Shown here piece by piece: positions 25,322 to 33,705 of a stretch of DNA of 64,000 bases. The first letter of the stretch is position 1. The number at the start of each line of letters is the position of its first letter. The stretch is from JAFDBW01 sp963825575 (GTDB lineage Bacteria > Desulfobacterota > Desulfuromonadia > Desulfuromonadales > BM103). The stretch lies in assembly GCA_963825575.1 (NCBI GenBank), contig CAWGUB010000019.1:62001-126000 (forward strand). Direction: 5' to 3'. The notes beneath the pieces were generated by a model. The model did no database searches, had not been told where the DNA came from, and saw nothing but the letters and a program-made list of their open reading frames with translations. The position numbers were made by a program, and so were the translations under genes.

Positions 25322-26251
25322 TTACTCTTCAATCCTGGCCGCCCCGGACAGGGCGTTCTCCACGGCCTTGAGAAGCATCTTGCTGCTGGTCGTAGCCCTG
25401 GTAATGGCATCCACCGCCGGACTTTGGTTGTTCAAAACCCTGCTGAACACACCCTCGGCATAACGGGCGTAAGGAGTAGCGCGGTTTGATACGGCTGTGA
25501 CCTCGACAATGGTTTTCCCTTTGACAGTGACATCCACCTCGTAGGTGAAGGACCCGTCGCTGGCTGCGCCACGGTAGACACCATCGCGAATAAAGGCCGG
25601 TTCAACGTGGCTGATCTGCATCTGCCGCATGCTTCGCTGCTTGGCCGATTCCATGAGGATGGCGGCTAAGGCCCCTGCCACCAGCACGAGAATGACCACG
25701 CGGATGATGATGATCGTGCGGCGCGATGGTTGCCCTTTCTGCAACTGGCCGAAGGGCTTGAACACCGAGAGCCCTACCAGGATCACCCCGATGCCGATCA
25801 CCGCAGAAGACATGGTGGCGGCTTGGCGAAACAAGGCACTATACCGCTCACCTGCATCGGGGATCGAGTAAAGACCATCCGAGAGGGCCGCCATCCCGTC
25901 CACCGCCGGGATCAGCCAGTTGGCGCTACAAAGCACCATCAGGGCCAAGCCCACCCATTTGAGGACGATCCAGGTGTGACGTGAAAACCCCCAGGTGCTA
26001 AACAGGGAGAACGCGATGGACGTGGCCAGCAGACCGTAGAGCCCCCACATGAAAAGACCGTTGATTAAAGTCGCTTGGAACAGGTCCGCGGTCAGGTGGT
26101 CGAGGTTGTCCCCCCGGGTGTACATGAGCCGGAGGCTCACAAGCACCCCGGCTGCGGCACCCATGACAAGTCCCAGGCAGATGAGATGCAAGGCTGTGAG
26201 GATTTTTAAAGCCTTCGTAGGCAGGTTGGCGGCCAGTCCATCAGCAGGCAT
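25322..26251 (-). CDS. Membrane protein with C-terminal FMN-binding domain
   Basis: 309-residue protein with about five predicted membrane helices (residues 18-40, 62-85, 95-112, 145-165, 180-200) followed by an extracytoplasmic FMN_bind domain (about 215-309). The flavinylation motif appears as DAITRATTSS, in which the second Thr of RATT would carry FMN through a phosphoester bond (consensus D..TGAT.SS, with Arg instead of Gly). Such domains shuttle electrons on the outer face of the membrane as in RnfG/NqrC. It would need an ApbE transferase, not seen in the window. The ATG is preceded by AAAGGAGAT. A role in extracytoplasmic electron transfer is inferred. Confidence 0.75.
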   Translation of the reverse strand: MPADGLAANLPTKALKILTALHLICLGLVMGAAAGVLVSLRLMYTRGDNLDHLTADLFQATLINGLFMWGLYGLLATSIAFSLFSTWGFSRHTWIVLKWVGLALMVLCSANWLIPAVDGMAALSDGLYSIPDAGERYSALFRQAATMSSAVIGIGVILVGLSVFKPFGQLQKGQPSRRTIIIIRVVILVLVAGALAAILMESAKQRSMRQMQISHVEPAFIRDGVYRGAASDGSFTYEVDVTVKGKTIVEVTAVSNRATPYARYAEGVFSRVLNNQSPAVDAITRATTSSKMLLKAVENALSGAARIEE

Positions 26252-26502
26252 GAGACCATCTCCTTTCAGATCCGAGCGGGTTTTTTCTGTTGCTCATCCT
26301 ATCAGGAACCTGATGTATAAATCCACGCTGCTGCAACCATCTGCTGAAGCGCGCTACTTTTGCGGGTGAAAAAAATTGATTATCCGCTGACCGGTGTTTA
26401 ATATTAATATATAAACTATCCTCTCTCCCTGAGTTATCCAGACAAAACAGCCAAGGCTCTGCCCATAGGAATGGGTCTGAAGCCTTCGCAAGGAGGTGTT
26501 CG

Positions 26503-26988
26503 ATGAGAATTAAACTGGTTTTAGTCATGGCCGCCGCGCTGATGCTAGTGGCCTCACCGGTGCTGGCCCTGTCCGTGGGAGACCAGGCGCCGGGTTTCAC
26601 GGCACAGACCAACCAGGGCGAGGTGTCGCTAGCTGATTTCCTGGGGAAAAAAAACGTTATCCTGACGTTTTATTTCGCCATTTACACCCCTGCCTGAAAA
26701 ACCACAACGCTGGCTTTTCAAAGGGACATGGCGATCCTGGAAGGCCTCAATACCCAGGTCATGGGTATCAGTGGTGACAGCTTGGACACAGTCAGGCGTT
26801 TTGCCGGTGAATTTGGTATTACCTACCCCCTGGTCAGTGACCGAGGAGGTGCGATGAAGAAACTCTATTCCGGAGAACGCATCAACTACCTGATCGACAA
26901 GACAGGCACTATCCGCCTGATCGTCAGAGGGGTGCCGGACAACCGCGTGATTATCGACAAGATCAAAGCCCTCGGCCTGGATAAGTAA
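26503..26988 (+). CDS. Predicted periplasmic seleno-peroxiredoxin (UGA at codon 65)
   Basis: 161-residue AhpC/TSA-fold peroxidase with signal peptide (residues 1-22, cleavage after VLA). The fold reads VGDQAPGFTAQTNQGEVSLA, KNVILTFYFAIYTPA-TGA-KTTT, LAFQRDMAILEGLNTQVMGISGDS, FGITYPLVSDRGG and YLIDKTGTIR. The TGA (26695-26697) falls exactly where the peroxidatic Cys of the TPxC motif is expected and the frame continues in family sequence to a TAA, so it is best read as selenocysteine. The mature protein has no Cys, implying a 1-Sec enzyme that uses an external reductant. A SECIS hairpin is not obvious to me. Strong SD AAGGAGGTG. Seleno-peroxiredoxins are known in Sec-using anaerobes. Confidence 0.82.
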
Positions 26989-27026
26989 ACTGACGAAGCG
27001 GGGTTGAACCTCAATTTCACTATTAA

Positions 27027-27096
27027 TACCCATCAATAAGGTGAAAAAAATGGCCCGTCCTTCCTGGATGGGCCATTCTTACATTGCAGGACAAAT
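27027..27096 (+). repeat. Short island repeat R1, copy c
   Basis: CATCAATAAGGTGAAAAAAA, hairpin ATGGCCCGTCC...GGATGGGCCAT and TTACATTGCAGGACAAATAA. It would serve as a terminator for the peroxiredoxin gene. Confidence 0.7.
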
Positions 27097-27145
27097 AAGA
27101 AGCAGGATGACTGGAACAAGCCAGCCCATCTTTTGAAATGAGCTT

Positions 27146-27508
27146 CTAGCCAGCTGCGACGACAAGGGCTAATAGTAACATGGTAAATGCGGGCAATGAC
27201 TTTTGTAATGGGTCTTTAACTTTGACATGCATTGATACAGCTCCAATCATCAGAAAAGCCATTGCAATTGCCGCTGGTTTGACTAATAAAGGAATCCATA
27301 TTCCAATAATTAGGCAGATGGCCAAAAGGATTTTTGCTGCTCCTATAAAAACCATTAATCCACTAGGCAATCCGTAAGCTGCAAATTCTTCTTTCATGTT
27401 TTTAGCTTCGCCGCCACGCCAGTTGGTTTCTTTGCCATAGCGTATAATCCAAACATTGAATATGCCGAGCGCAATGATGATCTGACATAGAATGATAAAA
27501 ATCTGCAT
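27146..27508 (-). CDS. DoxX-family small membrane protein
   Basis: 120-residue protein with four predicted helices: residues 3-19 (FIILCQIIIALGIFNVW), about 48-66, 70-90 and 100-120. The pattern LPSGLMVFIGAAKILLAICLIIGIWIP followed by AAIAMAFLMIGAVSMHVKVKDPL is typical for DoxX-like proteins, which occur in membrane oxidoreductase complexes or as orphan proteins linked with oxidative stress. The start at 27508 is chosen because AGAGGTGG lies 6 bases upstream of it; an upstream ATG at 27538 lacks such a site. Function not defined. Confidence 0.72.
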   Translation of the reverse strand: MQIFIILCQIIIALGIFNVWIIRYGKETNWRGGEAKNMKEEFAAYGLPSGLMVFIGAAKILLAICLIIGIWIPLLVKPAAIAMAFLMIGAVSMHVKVKDPLQKSLPAFTMLLLALVVAAG

Positions 27509-27538
27509 TTTGACCACCTCTTTGGAGATTAGCTTCAA

Positions 27539-27902
27539 TTAAAGTTTTGCAAGTATATATTAGTTTTCATACTTAGCCAGCTTGTGTTATGGATTTATCT
27601 TCACTTTCTTCTTAAGAAAATCATCCTAAAAAACACGACCGCCAGGATGCTTTAGCCGTCCCTGGATTGCAGGATTTAGTATTAATTGTTCCAATCAATG
27701 TATCGTTCCTAACGCGCTTCTATTAACTGTTATACTGATTTTAATGGGGGCTGATTAACTCGATTCCAGTGGGAAGGGCTGTCACGAATATTACTTGTGT
27801 AAGATCCTGGGTTGGTGAATGAGTTGAAAATCTGCTTTTTGACTATGTTGTGATCATTGTAGATGTTGACCGAAATTTCCAAGGAACAGTGGAATAAATC
27901 TG
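27539..27902. other. Intergenic region, no recognisable feature
   Basis: About 360 bases, AT-rich, between divergent genes. It contains short homopolymer runs and an imperfect inverted segment (CAGGATGCTTTAGCCGTCCCTG), but nothing that I can assign. Confidence 0.4.
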
Positions 27903-28403
27903 ATGCCTCGCTTTAATTACGAATCTATTATCCGTGCACCTGCAAATGTTGTGTTTGACTGGCACCACGACCCAGCAGCCATCGAAAAACTCACCCCACC
28001 ATGGGAGCCTGTCAAGGTGGTGGGCACACCAGCGTGCATTGATGAACTCGGCTCTCGCACCACTTTAAAAATGTCCATTTTTGGTGTTATTCACTTTCAT
28101 TGGGTGGCGGAACACCGAAATTACCAACCAGGCAAGTCTTTTCAGGATGTACAAATTAGTGGCCCTTTTGCACGATGGTGCCATACCCATTCAGTAGAAC
28201 CGATAGATGAGAACACCTGTCGGTATATTGATAGCATTGATTATAAAGTGCCAATCGGTTGTCTGGGAGAGTTTCTTGGTGGATGGTTTGTACGCCAAAA
28301 ACTAAAAAAAATGTTTGCGTATCGTCATCAGTTGGTGAAAGTGGAATGCGAAGGATCAACCGCTGCCAAGAGCAATCCCTCGCACTTGACTCAACAAAGT
28401 TAG
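27903..28403 (+). CDS. SRPBCC/START-like lipid- or ligand-binding protein
   Basis: 166-residue soluble protein. The N-terminal FNYESIIRAPANVVFDWHHDP followed by EKLTPPWEPVKVVG and a series of beta strands (RTTLKMSIFGVIHFHWVAEH, FQDVQISGPFARWCHTHSVEP, CRYIDSIDYKVPIG) ending in a long helix (VRQKLKKMFAYRHQLVK) is the cyclase/SRPBCC fold often annotated as a ligand-binding or cell-division-inhibitor-like protein. Ligand unknown. It has relatives beside oxidoreductase genes in many genomes. Monocistronic, followed by an R2 repeat. Confidence 0.78.
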   Translation: MPRFNYESIIRAPANVVFDWHHDPAAIEKLTPPWEPVKVVGTPACIDELGSRTTLKMSIFGVIHFHWVAEHRNYQPGKSFQDVQISGPFARWCHTHSVEPIDENTCRYIDSIDYKVPIGCLGEFLGGWFVRQKLKKMFAYRHQLVKVECEGSTAAKSNPSHLTQQS

Positions 28404-28417
28404 AGGTAAGGTCTAGT

Positions 28418-28546
28418 TCTCAGAAGTCACGACTTCCGAGACGAAAACGGGCTTCTTATTGATAGAGGTATTCAGTAAGCTCTTTAATACACAAAACTAT
28501 GGCCGCCTGGATCAACTCCGGGTGGCCATTTATTATTTGTCAGTAA
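28418..28546 (+). repeat. Short island repeat R2, copy d (most complete)
   Basis: CAGAAGTCACGACTTCCGAG, CTTCTTATTGATAGAGGTAT and TCAGTAAGC, then a spacer and the hairpin ATGGCCGCCTGG...CCGGGTGGCCAT with TTATTATTTGTCAG. Copies at 18474, 23723, partial at 22433 and 25130. Confidence 0.7.
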
Positions 28547-28596
28547 TTTTCAGACGACGCATGTTTTTTCTTGTAAAACGACACTCCGGACAATCT

Positions 28597-29484
28597 TTAA
28601 TCATTTGTTTGATGAAAATGAATTATTCCTTCTGTGGAGCGCAGATGTAAATCTCTTTGTGGGAACGGGATTTCTATGCCATTCTTTCTAAAACCGGCAT
28701 CGATGGCAAAGTTGATTTCACTAATGACATCATACTTCACAGCAGCATTTGGGATCCAAAACAACAGCATGAAATTCAGGGAGGAATCACCGAATTCGCG
28801 AAACCATGCTTTGGGTTTCGGCTCAATCATAACACGTTTATTGTCCAACGCGACTTGGACCAAAATCTCAGCCGCTTTTTGACAATCTGACCCATAAGCA
28901 ATGCCAACGGGAACCTGCAGACGAATCTTAGGATTTCCGTAACTGTAGTTGACGACCTCGTTCTCGAGAAGTTTTGAGTTAGGCACGATAACCGAAATAC
29001 CGTCTGGTGTTTCAATCAACGTGGTTCTCAAATGGACCTGCTTAACATCGCCCCACACACCGCTGATTTCAAGTCTGTCTCCGACCTTAACAGGTCTCTC
29101 TAGGAGAAGGATGATGCCACTGATGAAATTCGATGTCAGGTTTTGCAGCCCGAAGCCAATTCCGACACCGATAACGGCGAAGAGTCCCAAAATAGCCCCA
29201 AGAGGAATGTTGACTGTGCTGAGGCCAATGTAGATGCCGATGAATAGAATCAGGAAATGAAGAAAACGAAGCAGCGTATATTCTAAGCCCTCATCAATGT
29301 TTAATTTTTTAAACAGATGGTTACGAAGAGATGAACGAAGAATCTTCGACACAACCAAAGACACGAGGACTGCAATTACGGCAACCACTAGGTGACTGAT
29401 TGTGATACCGACATTCTGGATTTTGAATAACACAAAATCTTTATAGTAATAATTAATGCTTTCCCACGAAGTTTCGCTGTTCAT
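28597..29484 (-). CDS. Small-conductance mechanosensitive channel (MscS family)
   Basis: 295-residue channel. Three N-terminal helices (about 24-44, 63-85, 88-105) include the pore helix with Gly/Ala spacing (GAILGLFAVIGVGIGFGLQNLTSNFISG). The MscS beta-domain follows with LERPVKVGDRLEISGVWGDVKQVHLRTTLIETPDGISVIVPNSKLLENEVVNYS (quoted in part; key residues PVKVGD and VPNS), then the C-terminal alpha/beta vestibule with FSINFAIDAGFRKNGIEIPFPQ-type ending. It gates on membrane tension during osmotic downshock. Starts at ATG after a modest SD. Follows the general length of MscS. Confidence 0.93.
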   Translation of the reverse strand: MNSETSWESINYYYKDFVLFKIQNVGITISHLVVAVIAVLVSLVVSKILRSSLRNHLFKKLNIDEGLEYTLLRFLHFLILFIGIYIGLSTVNIPLGAILGLFAVIGVGIGFGLQNLTSNFISGIILLLERPVKVGDRLEISGVWGDVKQVHLRTTLIETPDGISVIVPNSKLLENEVVNYSYGNPKIRLQVPVGIAYGSDCQKAAEILVQVALDNKRVMIEPKPKAWFREFGDSSLNFMLLFWIPNAAVKYDVISEINFAIDAGFRKNGIEIPFPQRDLHLRSTEGIIHFHQTND

Positions 29485-29869
29485 ATCTGCGTATTCCTAG
29501 ACACGATTGAGAGGTTAAATAACTCATCGAAAAACCCTCCCGCAAAAAACCGGAAGATTAATCAAATTTTTTCCTTATTGAGCATTTTAGCATGTATGAG
29601 ATTTTGAACCTATTTCAAGCGACTTACATTCTTGTAAATCACTATTTCTAGTAAAAATTAGCCCCTTCCCATTTACTTGGGTTGGGGCTTTATATAAGTA
29701 TTGCTGCAACTCATTCTCGAAGTACCTAAGGATTTTTAAATTATATTTTTCAACATCGATCTGGAATTTCAACGAAGCCTAAAATACGATCATTTCAACA
29801 GTAGATTCCAAAGAGCCTTTTATTTCCATACTGCCGAGTTTTCTGCCGGAAATGCTTTTTCAGAACTAT
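29485..29869. other. Intergenic region with minus-strand terminator
   Basis: Contains AGCCCCTTCCC...GGGTTGGGGCT (29659-29690), which on the minus strand is followed by AATTTTTAC and would terminate the gene ending at 29870. A 61-codon minus frame across this hairpin is not credible. No other feature. Confidence 0.6.
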
Positions 29870-31681
29870 CTATTTACAGGCATTCTCATCATCCGGTATT
29901 TCTACTACTTCAACCTCTCCAGAGGATTTGTTCCAGCGCCCCAGGACAAACGAAGCAAAAGCGGCAACCAGACCAAAAGTAAACACACCTGCCATCAAAG
30001 GCATCCCCTTGATGCTCACCATATCCATCAAAAACACCTTGCCGGCACCGATGATAATCAAAAGCACCGCAACGTTGCGCAACTCCTTGTTATGTCTGAG
30101 CAGACTCAGCCAAAGGACAACGATCGCGGTGACGTTGATCAATACTGACTGGGCACCATCGAAGTTGCTGCGAGTTGCCGCGTGCAGAAAATCAAGGGCC
30201 TGATAAAGACCCACCCGCATCGTGAAAAAACCACTGAACAGCGCCGCAATCAACAACAAGCCGGCGACACGATCGTTCTTGTTGAGCGTGTGCAGTAACG
30301 ACTCACCGGCAACGGGCGGGTTGCGACGTGACCAGAAATAGTGCACAAAGGCGATCGTTGCCAGCAGCCCGGAAGAAATCGCGCCAACCACAGACGGCCG
30401 GGTGCCGTCGGTCGACCAGAGCAGGTAAACCAGTGCGGAGCAAGCATAAAACTGCAGCAGGTAGGACGCCAGGCGTAAACCGGTATTGCTGCGGCGCATC
30501 GAAAGCCATGCCATAGCAATTGCCAGCAGGGCGACCAATGCCGAAGCAATCACGGCATGACCGATCGCCATCGGTGCAGAAAACGCCAACAGTAAGCCTC
30601 CTGCCAGGGCAAAAGAAGTCGTTCCGACGTTGCCCCCTTCGACGCGATGGGCGAGCCACCAGGCAATCGCCAGGTGGGCTATGGCTGCAACCATGGCAAC
30701 CCAGCCAAAGGTCGACGCCGTCGTCAGCCCCTGGTTGATGGCGTATTTCGCCGCCAGGAAAATCCAGCAGACATTGAGGACCGGCATGACAATGTCAAAC
30801 TTGGAGATCTTTTCCTGCACCTTGCCCAGAATTCCAAGCAACGAGATGCAGACAAAGACAAGGCCAAGGAAGCCGATCGAAGGCATCAAGCCACGGACGG
30901 AGAACTCCAGGTTTTCCGGCGAAAGTTTACTGAGATAGATATTCAGCTTCAGGTCCCAGATCTGAATCATAAAGAGGGTCAGGATCAGCAGCAGCCAGCG
31001 CAGCCAGGACGCCCGCAACAGGCGTGTTGCATATGTGGCAAAGACATTTGCCAGCCCCATTATGATGACCAGGTAGGGGAACACCGGGCTGGGATAATCC
31101 AGGGCGAAACTGCCGAAACTCATCCCGAGGGTGCCCACGAACACCGGCAAGGCAACGTGATGCATCCTGCTGATTATGGTTCCGACCAGACCGGTCAGAG
31201 CCATGGCCAGATAAGCAGCTTCAGTCGGAACCGTGGCGAAAACCCGGTGCGCCTCCACCACCACACTGCACATGATCAAGGTCCCCCAGAGGGTATAGAC
31301 GGGGGCCTGAATGCTTCCTTCCTTGTATGCGAACCAACCGTAGATAAGCAGACCCATGGCATACAGCATGCCAATGAATGAGCCTATCTGAAGATCGACA
31401 ACCCCACTGTCCGAGGCCGTGCGTAAGGCAACGGCAACGGCGACAATGAAGCTTGTCGTCGCGACACGGGACAGGATATAAGATTTGTCGACCCAGGACA
31501 GTATCTCTTCCGAAGCCCCGCCTTCAACAGTACGTTTGCGCAAGGGCTTCTTCACCACGGCGTCCAGGGTAGAGTCCCTCGCGCCACCAGACTGCAGTTC
31601 ACTCACTGTTTGAGTCAGTGCAGCAACCTGCGCCTCAAGGTCTGCAATCCGTTTTTCTAGATCGGTCGCCGACTCAACCAT
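29870..31681 (-). CDS. Large polytopic membrane protein, DUF2339-like
   Basis: About 603 residues. The N-terminus (VESATDLEKRIADLEAQVAA) is a short coiled coil followed by a Ser/Lys linker, then about 15 closely spaced hydrophobic segments up to the acidic tail (VVEIPDDENACK). This layout, a leucine-zipper head and a dozen or more helices with small Gly/Ala residues, fits DUF2339 proteins whose function is unknown. The C-terminal VAVLLIIIGAGKVFLMDMVSIKGM is a family-like signature. ATG at 31681 is selected over GTG at 31687 because of the GGACGAGG sequence upstream. Not linked to neighbours by orientation. Confidence 0.75.
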   Translation of the reverse strand: MVESATDLEKRIADLEAQVAALTQTVSELQSGGARDSTLDAVVKKPLRKRTVEGGASEEILSWVDKSYILSRVATTSFIVAVAVALRTASDSGVVDLQIGSFIGMLYAMGLLIYGWFAYKEGSIQAPVYTLWGTLIMCSVVVEAHRVFATVPTEAAYLAMALTGLVGTIISRMHHVALPVFVGTLGMSFGSFALDYPSPVFPYLVIIMGLANVFATYATRLLRASWLRWLLLILTLFMIQIWDLKLNIYLSKLSPENLEFSVRGLMPSIGFLGLVFVCISLLGILGKVQEKISKFDIVMPVLNVCWIFLAAKYAINQGLTTASTFGWVAMVAAIAHLAIAWWLAHRVEGGNVGTTSFALAGGLLLAFSAPMAIGHAVIASALVALLAIAMAWLSMRRSNTGLRLASYLLQFYACSALVYLLWSTDGTRPSVVGAISSGLLATIAFVHYFWSRRNPPVAGESLLHTLNKNDRVAGLLLIAALFSGFFTMRVGLYQALDFLHAATRSNFDGAQSVLINVTAIVVLWLSLLRHNKELRNVAVLLIIIGAGKVFLMDMVSIKGMPLMAGVFTFGLVAAFASFVLGRWNKSSGEVEVVEIPDDENACK

Positions 31682-32109
31682 AGACACCTCGTCCTTTCCG
31701 GAGAAGGTAAATTCTATTCTGCCTAAACGTTGAAATTAACCCCATTACGATTAAACTTGTCCGGATTTCAGAAGGTTCCCTGGCAATTACAGCCACCCGA
31801 GTTTATTGTAGAACTAGCTGCAAAACTATTATAATACCCCACTGGCGCAGTAAATTATGGTAAATAAAACAGTATTTTATTTCTATTTAATTGTCAAGAG
31901 ACACCGATTCAACAAACATGAAAACCAAATCACTAACAAAATTTAATGCTGCAAACGACTGATATTATGTGGTTTATCGTAAGAAATTATTTATAAAGAA
32001 AGTTGACCGAATCACTTCCAAAAGTTTGACACAACCCATTATGTTATGATAAAAAACAAAACCTTGTTTTACCTAATGCACCATCTCAACTCAGCGTGGA
32101 GGAACAACC
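31682..32109. other. AT-rich intergenic region upstream of cytochrome operon
   Basis: About 430 bases with long A/T runs, no gene. TTGACA at 32026-32031 with TGATAA at 32047-32052 (15-base spacing, suboptimal) may be a promoter for the cytochrome operon. SD GGAGGAAC lies just before 32110. Confidence 0.4.
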
Positions 32110-32724
32110 GTGAAAACCCATCTCCGGCGAACACTAACATTCGCAATATGCGCGCTGGCACTTTGCGCCACTGTAGTTTCTGCTGCCCAGGTCGAGAAAT
32201 TTTTTGACCGTGCTGGTAACCTGGTCGTTCAGGAAAAGGTGGAGAGATACAAGCGCCGCGCAGATGAAGGGGAAACCTACCCCGTACCTCCGCCACCATT
32301 CTCCGAAGACATTTTTCCATGCTCTGACTGTCATGCGGAGATGGAACCCAACCCGGAGCGTCGTGAGCTGGTCGACATGCACGACGACATCATCCTCGAC
32401 CATGCCGAAGGGCAACGATGGTGCCTGGACTGTCACAACCTAGACGATCGCGACACGTTACGTCTGGTTTCAGGAGAAGTGATCCCCTTTACTGAATCCT
32501 ACCGCCTCTGTGGCCAATGTCACGGCGATAAGTTCCGCGACTGGAAAGTCGGTATTCACGGCAAGCGAACCGGCTACTGGAATGGTGAAAAGCAATATCT
32601 GCTCTGCGCTCACTGTCATAACCCGCACAGCCCAAGCTTTAAAGCTTTAAAACCGATGCCACCACCGGTTAGGCCCGAGAATTTAAATCGACAGGGCGCT
32701 CTGGAAGATGCCGGACATCATTAA
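32110..32724 (+). CDS. Periplasmic tetraheme c-type cytochrome (module 1)
   Basis: 204-residue cytochrome with signal peptide (residues 1-25, cleavage after VSAA). Four CxxCH motifs: CSDCH, CLDCH, CGQCH and CAHCH. It is the first gene of a six-gene unit in which cytochrome c, FeS and NrfD-type genes occur twice. The arrangement resembles Geobacter Cbc4-type (CbcSTU) complexes that transfer electrons between the quinone pool and periplasmic cytochromes. The C-terminal Pro-rich tail (PMPPPVRPENLN) is unusual and may be flexible. SD GGAGGAAC. Heme axial ligands besides the CxxCH histidines cannot be assigned. Confidence 0.9.
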   Translation: MKTHLRRTLTFAICALALCATVVSAAQVEKFFDRAGNLVVQEKVERYKRRADEGETYPVPPPPFSEDIFPCSDCHAEMEPNPERRELVDMHDDIILDHAEGQRWCLDCHNLDDRDTLRLVSGEVIPFTESYRLCGQCHGDKFRDWKVGIHGKRTGYWNGEKQYLLCAHCHNPHSPSFKALKPMPPPVRPENLNRQGALEDAGHH

Positions 32725-32763
32725 TAACACGTGACAGACCACCTCTTTAGAGGAGACCGTAAT

Positions 32764-33690
32764 ATGTGCAACAAGACCAAGTGTGACAAAAGTGCTTTCC
32801 AGAAATCCCGCCGCAAGGTTCTTAAAGGCATTGCTGCAGGGGTTGGCGCATTGGCACTGCCGGCATCCAATGCATCAGCATCAATCTGGGAGGCCTTCTT
32901 CCAGAAACATTTTCGTGAACTGGACAAAATGGAACTTCAGGAGGTCCTGGCCCGCCTCGAAAGCGAATACAGCAAGGAGTTCGGCAAAGCCGTGAACGTC
33001 AAGGCCACGCCGCCGATTGAGGGAGTCAAATACGGTTACGGTCTTGACCTTTCACGTTGCATTGGATGCCGCCGCTGCGTTTACGCCTGTGTCGAGGAGA
33101 ACAACCAGTCTCGCGATCCGCAAATCCACTGGATCAAGGTCCTGCAACTCGACAAGGAAAAAGGGGTCTACCTGGATCACGCCGAGCATTACTACAACCC
33201 GGCCGAAGTACCCGAACAAGGGAAATTCTATATGCCGGTTCAGTGCCAGCAATGTGAGAACCCGCCCTGCACAAAGGTCTGCCCTGTTCAGGCGACCTGG
33301 CCGGAGAATGATGGCATCGTCGTGGTTGATTACAACTGGTGTATCGGTTGTCGCTACTGCATGGCAGCCTGCCCCTACGGCGCCCGTCACTTTAACTGGG
33401 CCAAAAGCAAGCTGCCAAAAGATGCAATGAATCCGGAGACACACTACCTAGGAAACCGACCACGTCCGACTGGTGTTGTTGAGAAATGCACTTTCTGTGT
33501 CCAACGTACTCGAGAACAGCCGGGACGTTACCCCGCCTGTGCGGAGGTTTGCCCTGTTGGTGCCCGCAAATTTGGCAACCTCAATGACCCCAAGAGTGAA
33601 ATGCGCTACCTGATCGAAAACAAGCGCGTTTTCATTTTCAAGGAAGACTTGAACACTCAACCCAAATTCTACTACTTCTACGCGACCTAA
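32764..33690 (+). CDS. Tat-exported four-cluster ferredoxin subunit (module 1)
   Basis: 308-residue iron-sulfur protein. The twin-arginine signal SRRKVLKGIAAG is followed by a hydrophobic stretch and ASA, so the protein is exported folded. Cysteine clusters: CIGCRRCVYAC, CQQCENPPCTKVCP, CIGCRYCMAACP and CTFC...CAEVCP, which bind four [4Fe-4S] clusters, as in HybA/DmsB/NrfC/PsrB subunits. It would take electrons between the NrfD-type membrane subunit and the cytochrome. ATG at 32764 is preferred over the 32731 GTG-like start because of SD AGAGGAGACC. 16 bases separate it from the NrfD gene. Confidence 0.92.
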   Translation: MCNKTKCDKSAFQKSRRKVLKGIAAGVGALALPASNASASIWEAFFQKHFRELDKMELQEVLARLESEYSKEFGKAVNVKATPPIEGVKYGYGLDLSRCIGCRRCVYACVEENNQSRDPQIHWIKVLQLDKEKGVYLDHAEHYYNPAEVPEQGKFYMPVQCQQCENPPCTKVCPVQATWPENDGIVVVDYNWCIGCRYCMAACPYGARHFNWAKSKLPKDAMNPETHYLGNRPRPTGVVEKCTFCVQRTREQPGRYPACAEVCPVGARKFGNLNDPKSEMRYLIENKRVFIFKEDLNTQPKFYYFYAT

Positions 33691-33705
33691 CGTTGGAGCA
33701 AACAG

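Noticed and set aside
16451..28546. Chromosomal integron with small gene cassettes
   Set aside because: Genes are in mixed orientation, no integrase is present and the R1/R2 repeats lack attC core sites (RYYYAAC / GTTRRRY) in proper arrangement.
29587..29772. 61-codon minus frame
   Set aside because: Runs across a terminator hairpin; low-complexity composition and no ribosome-binding site.
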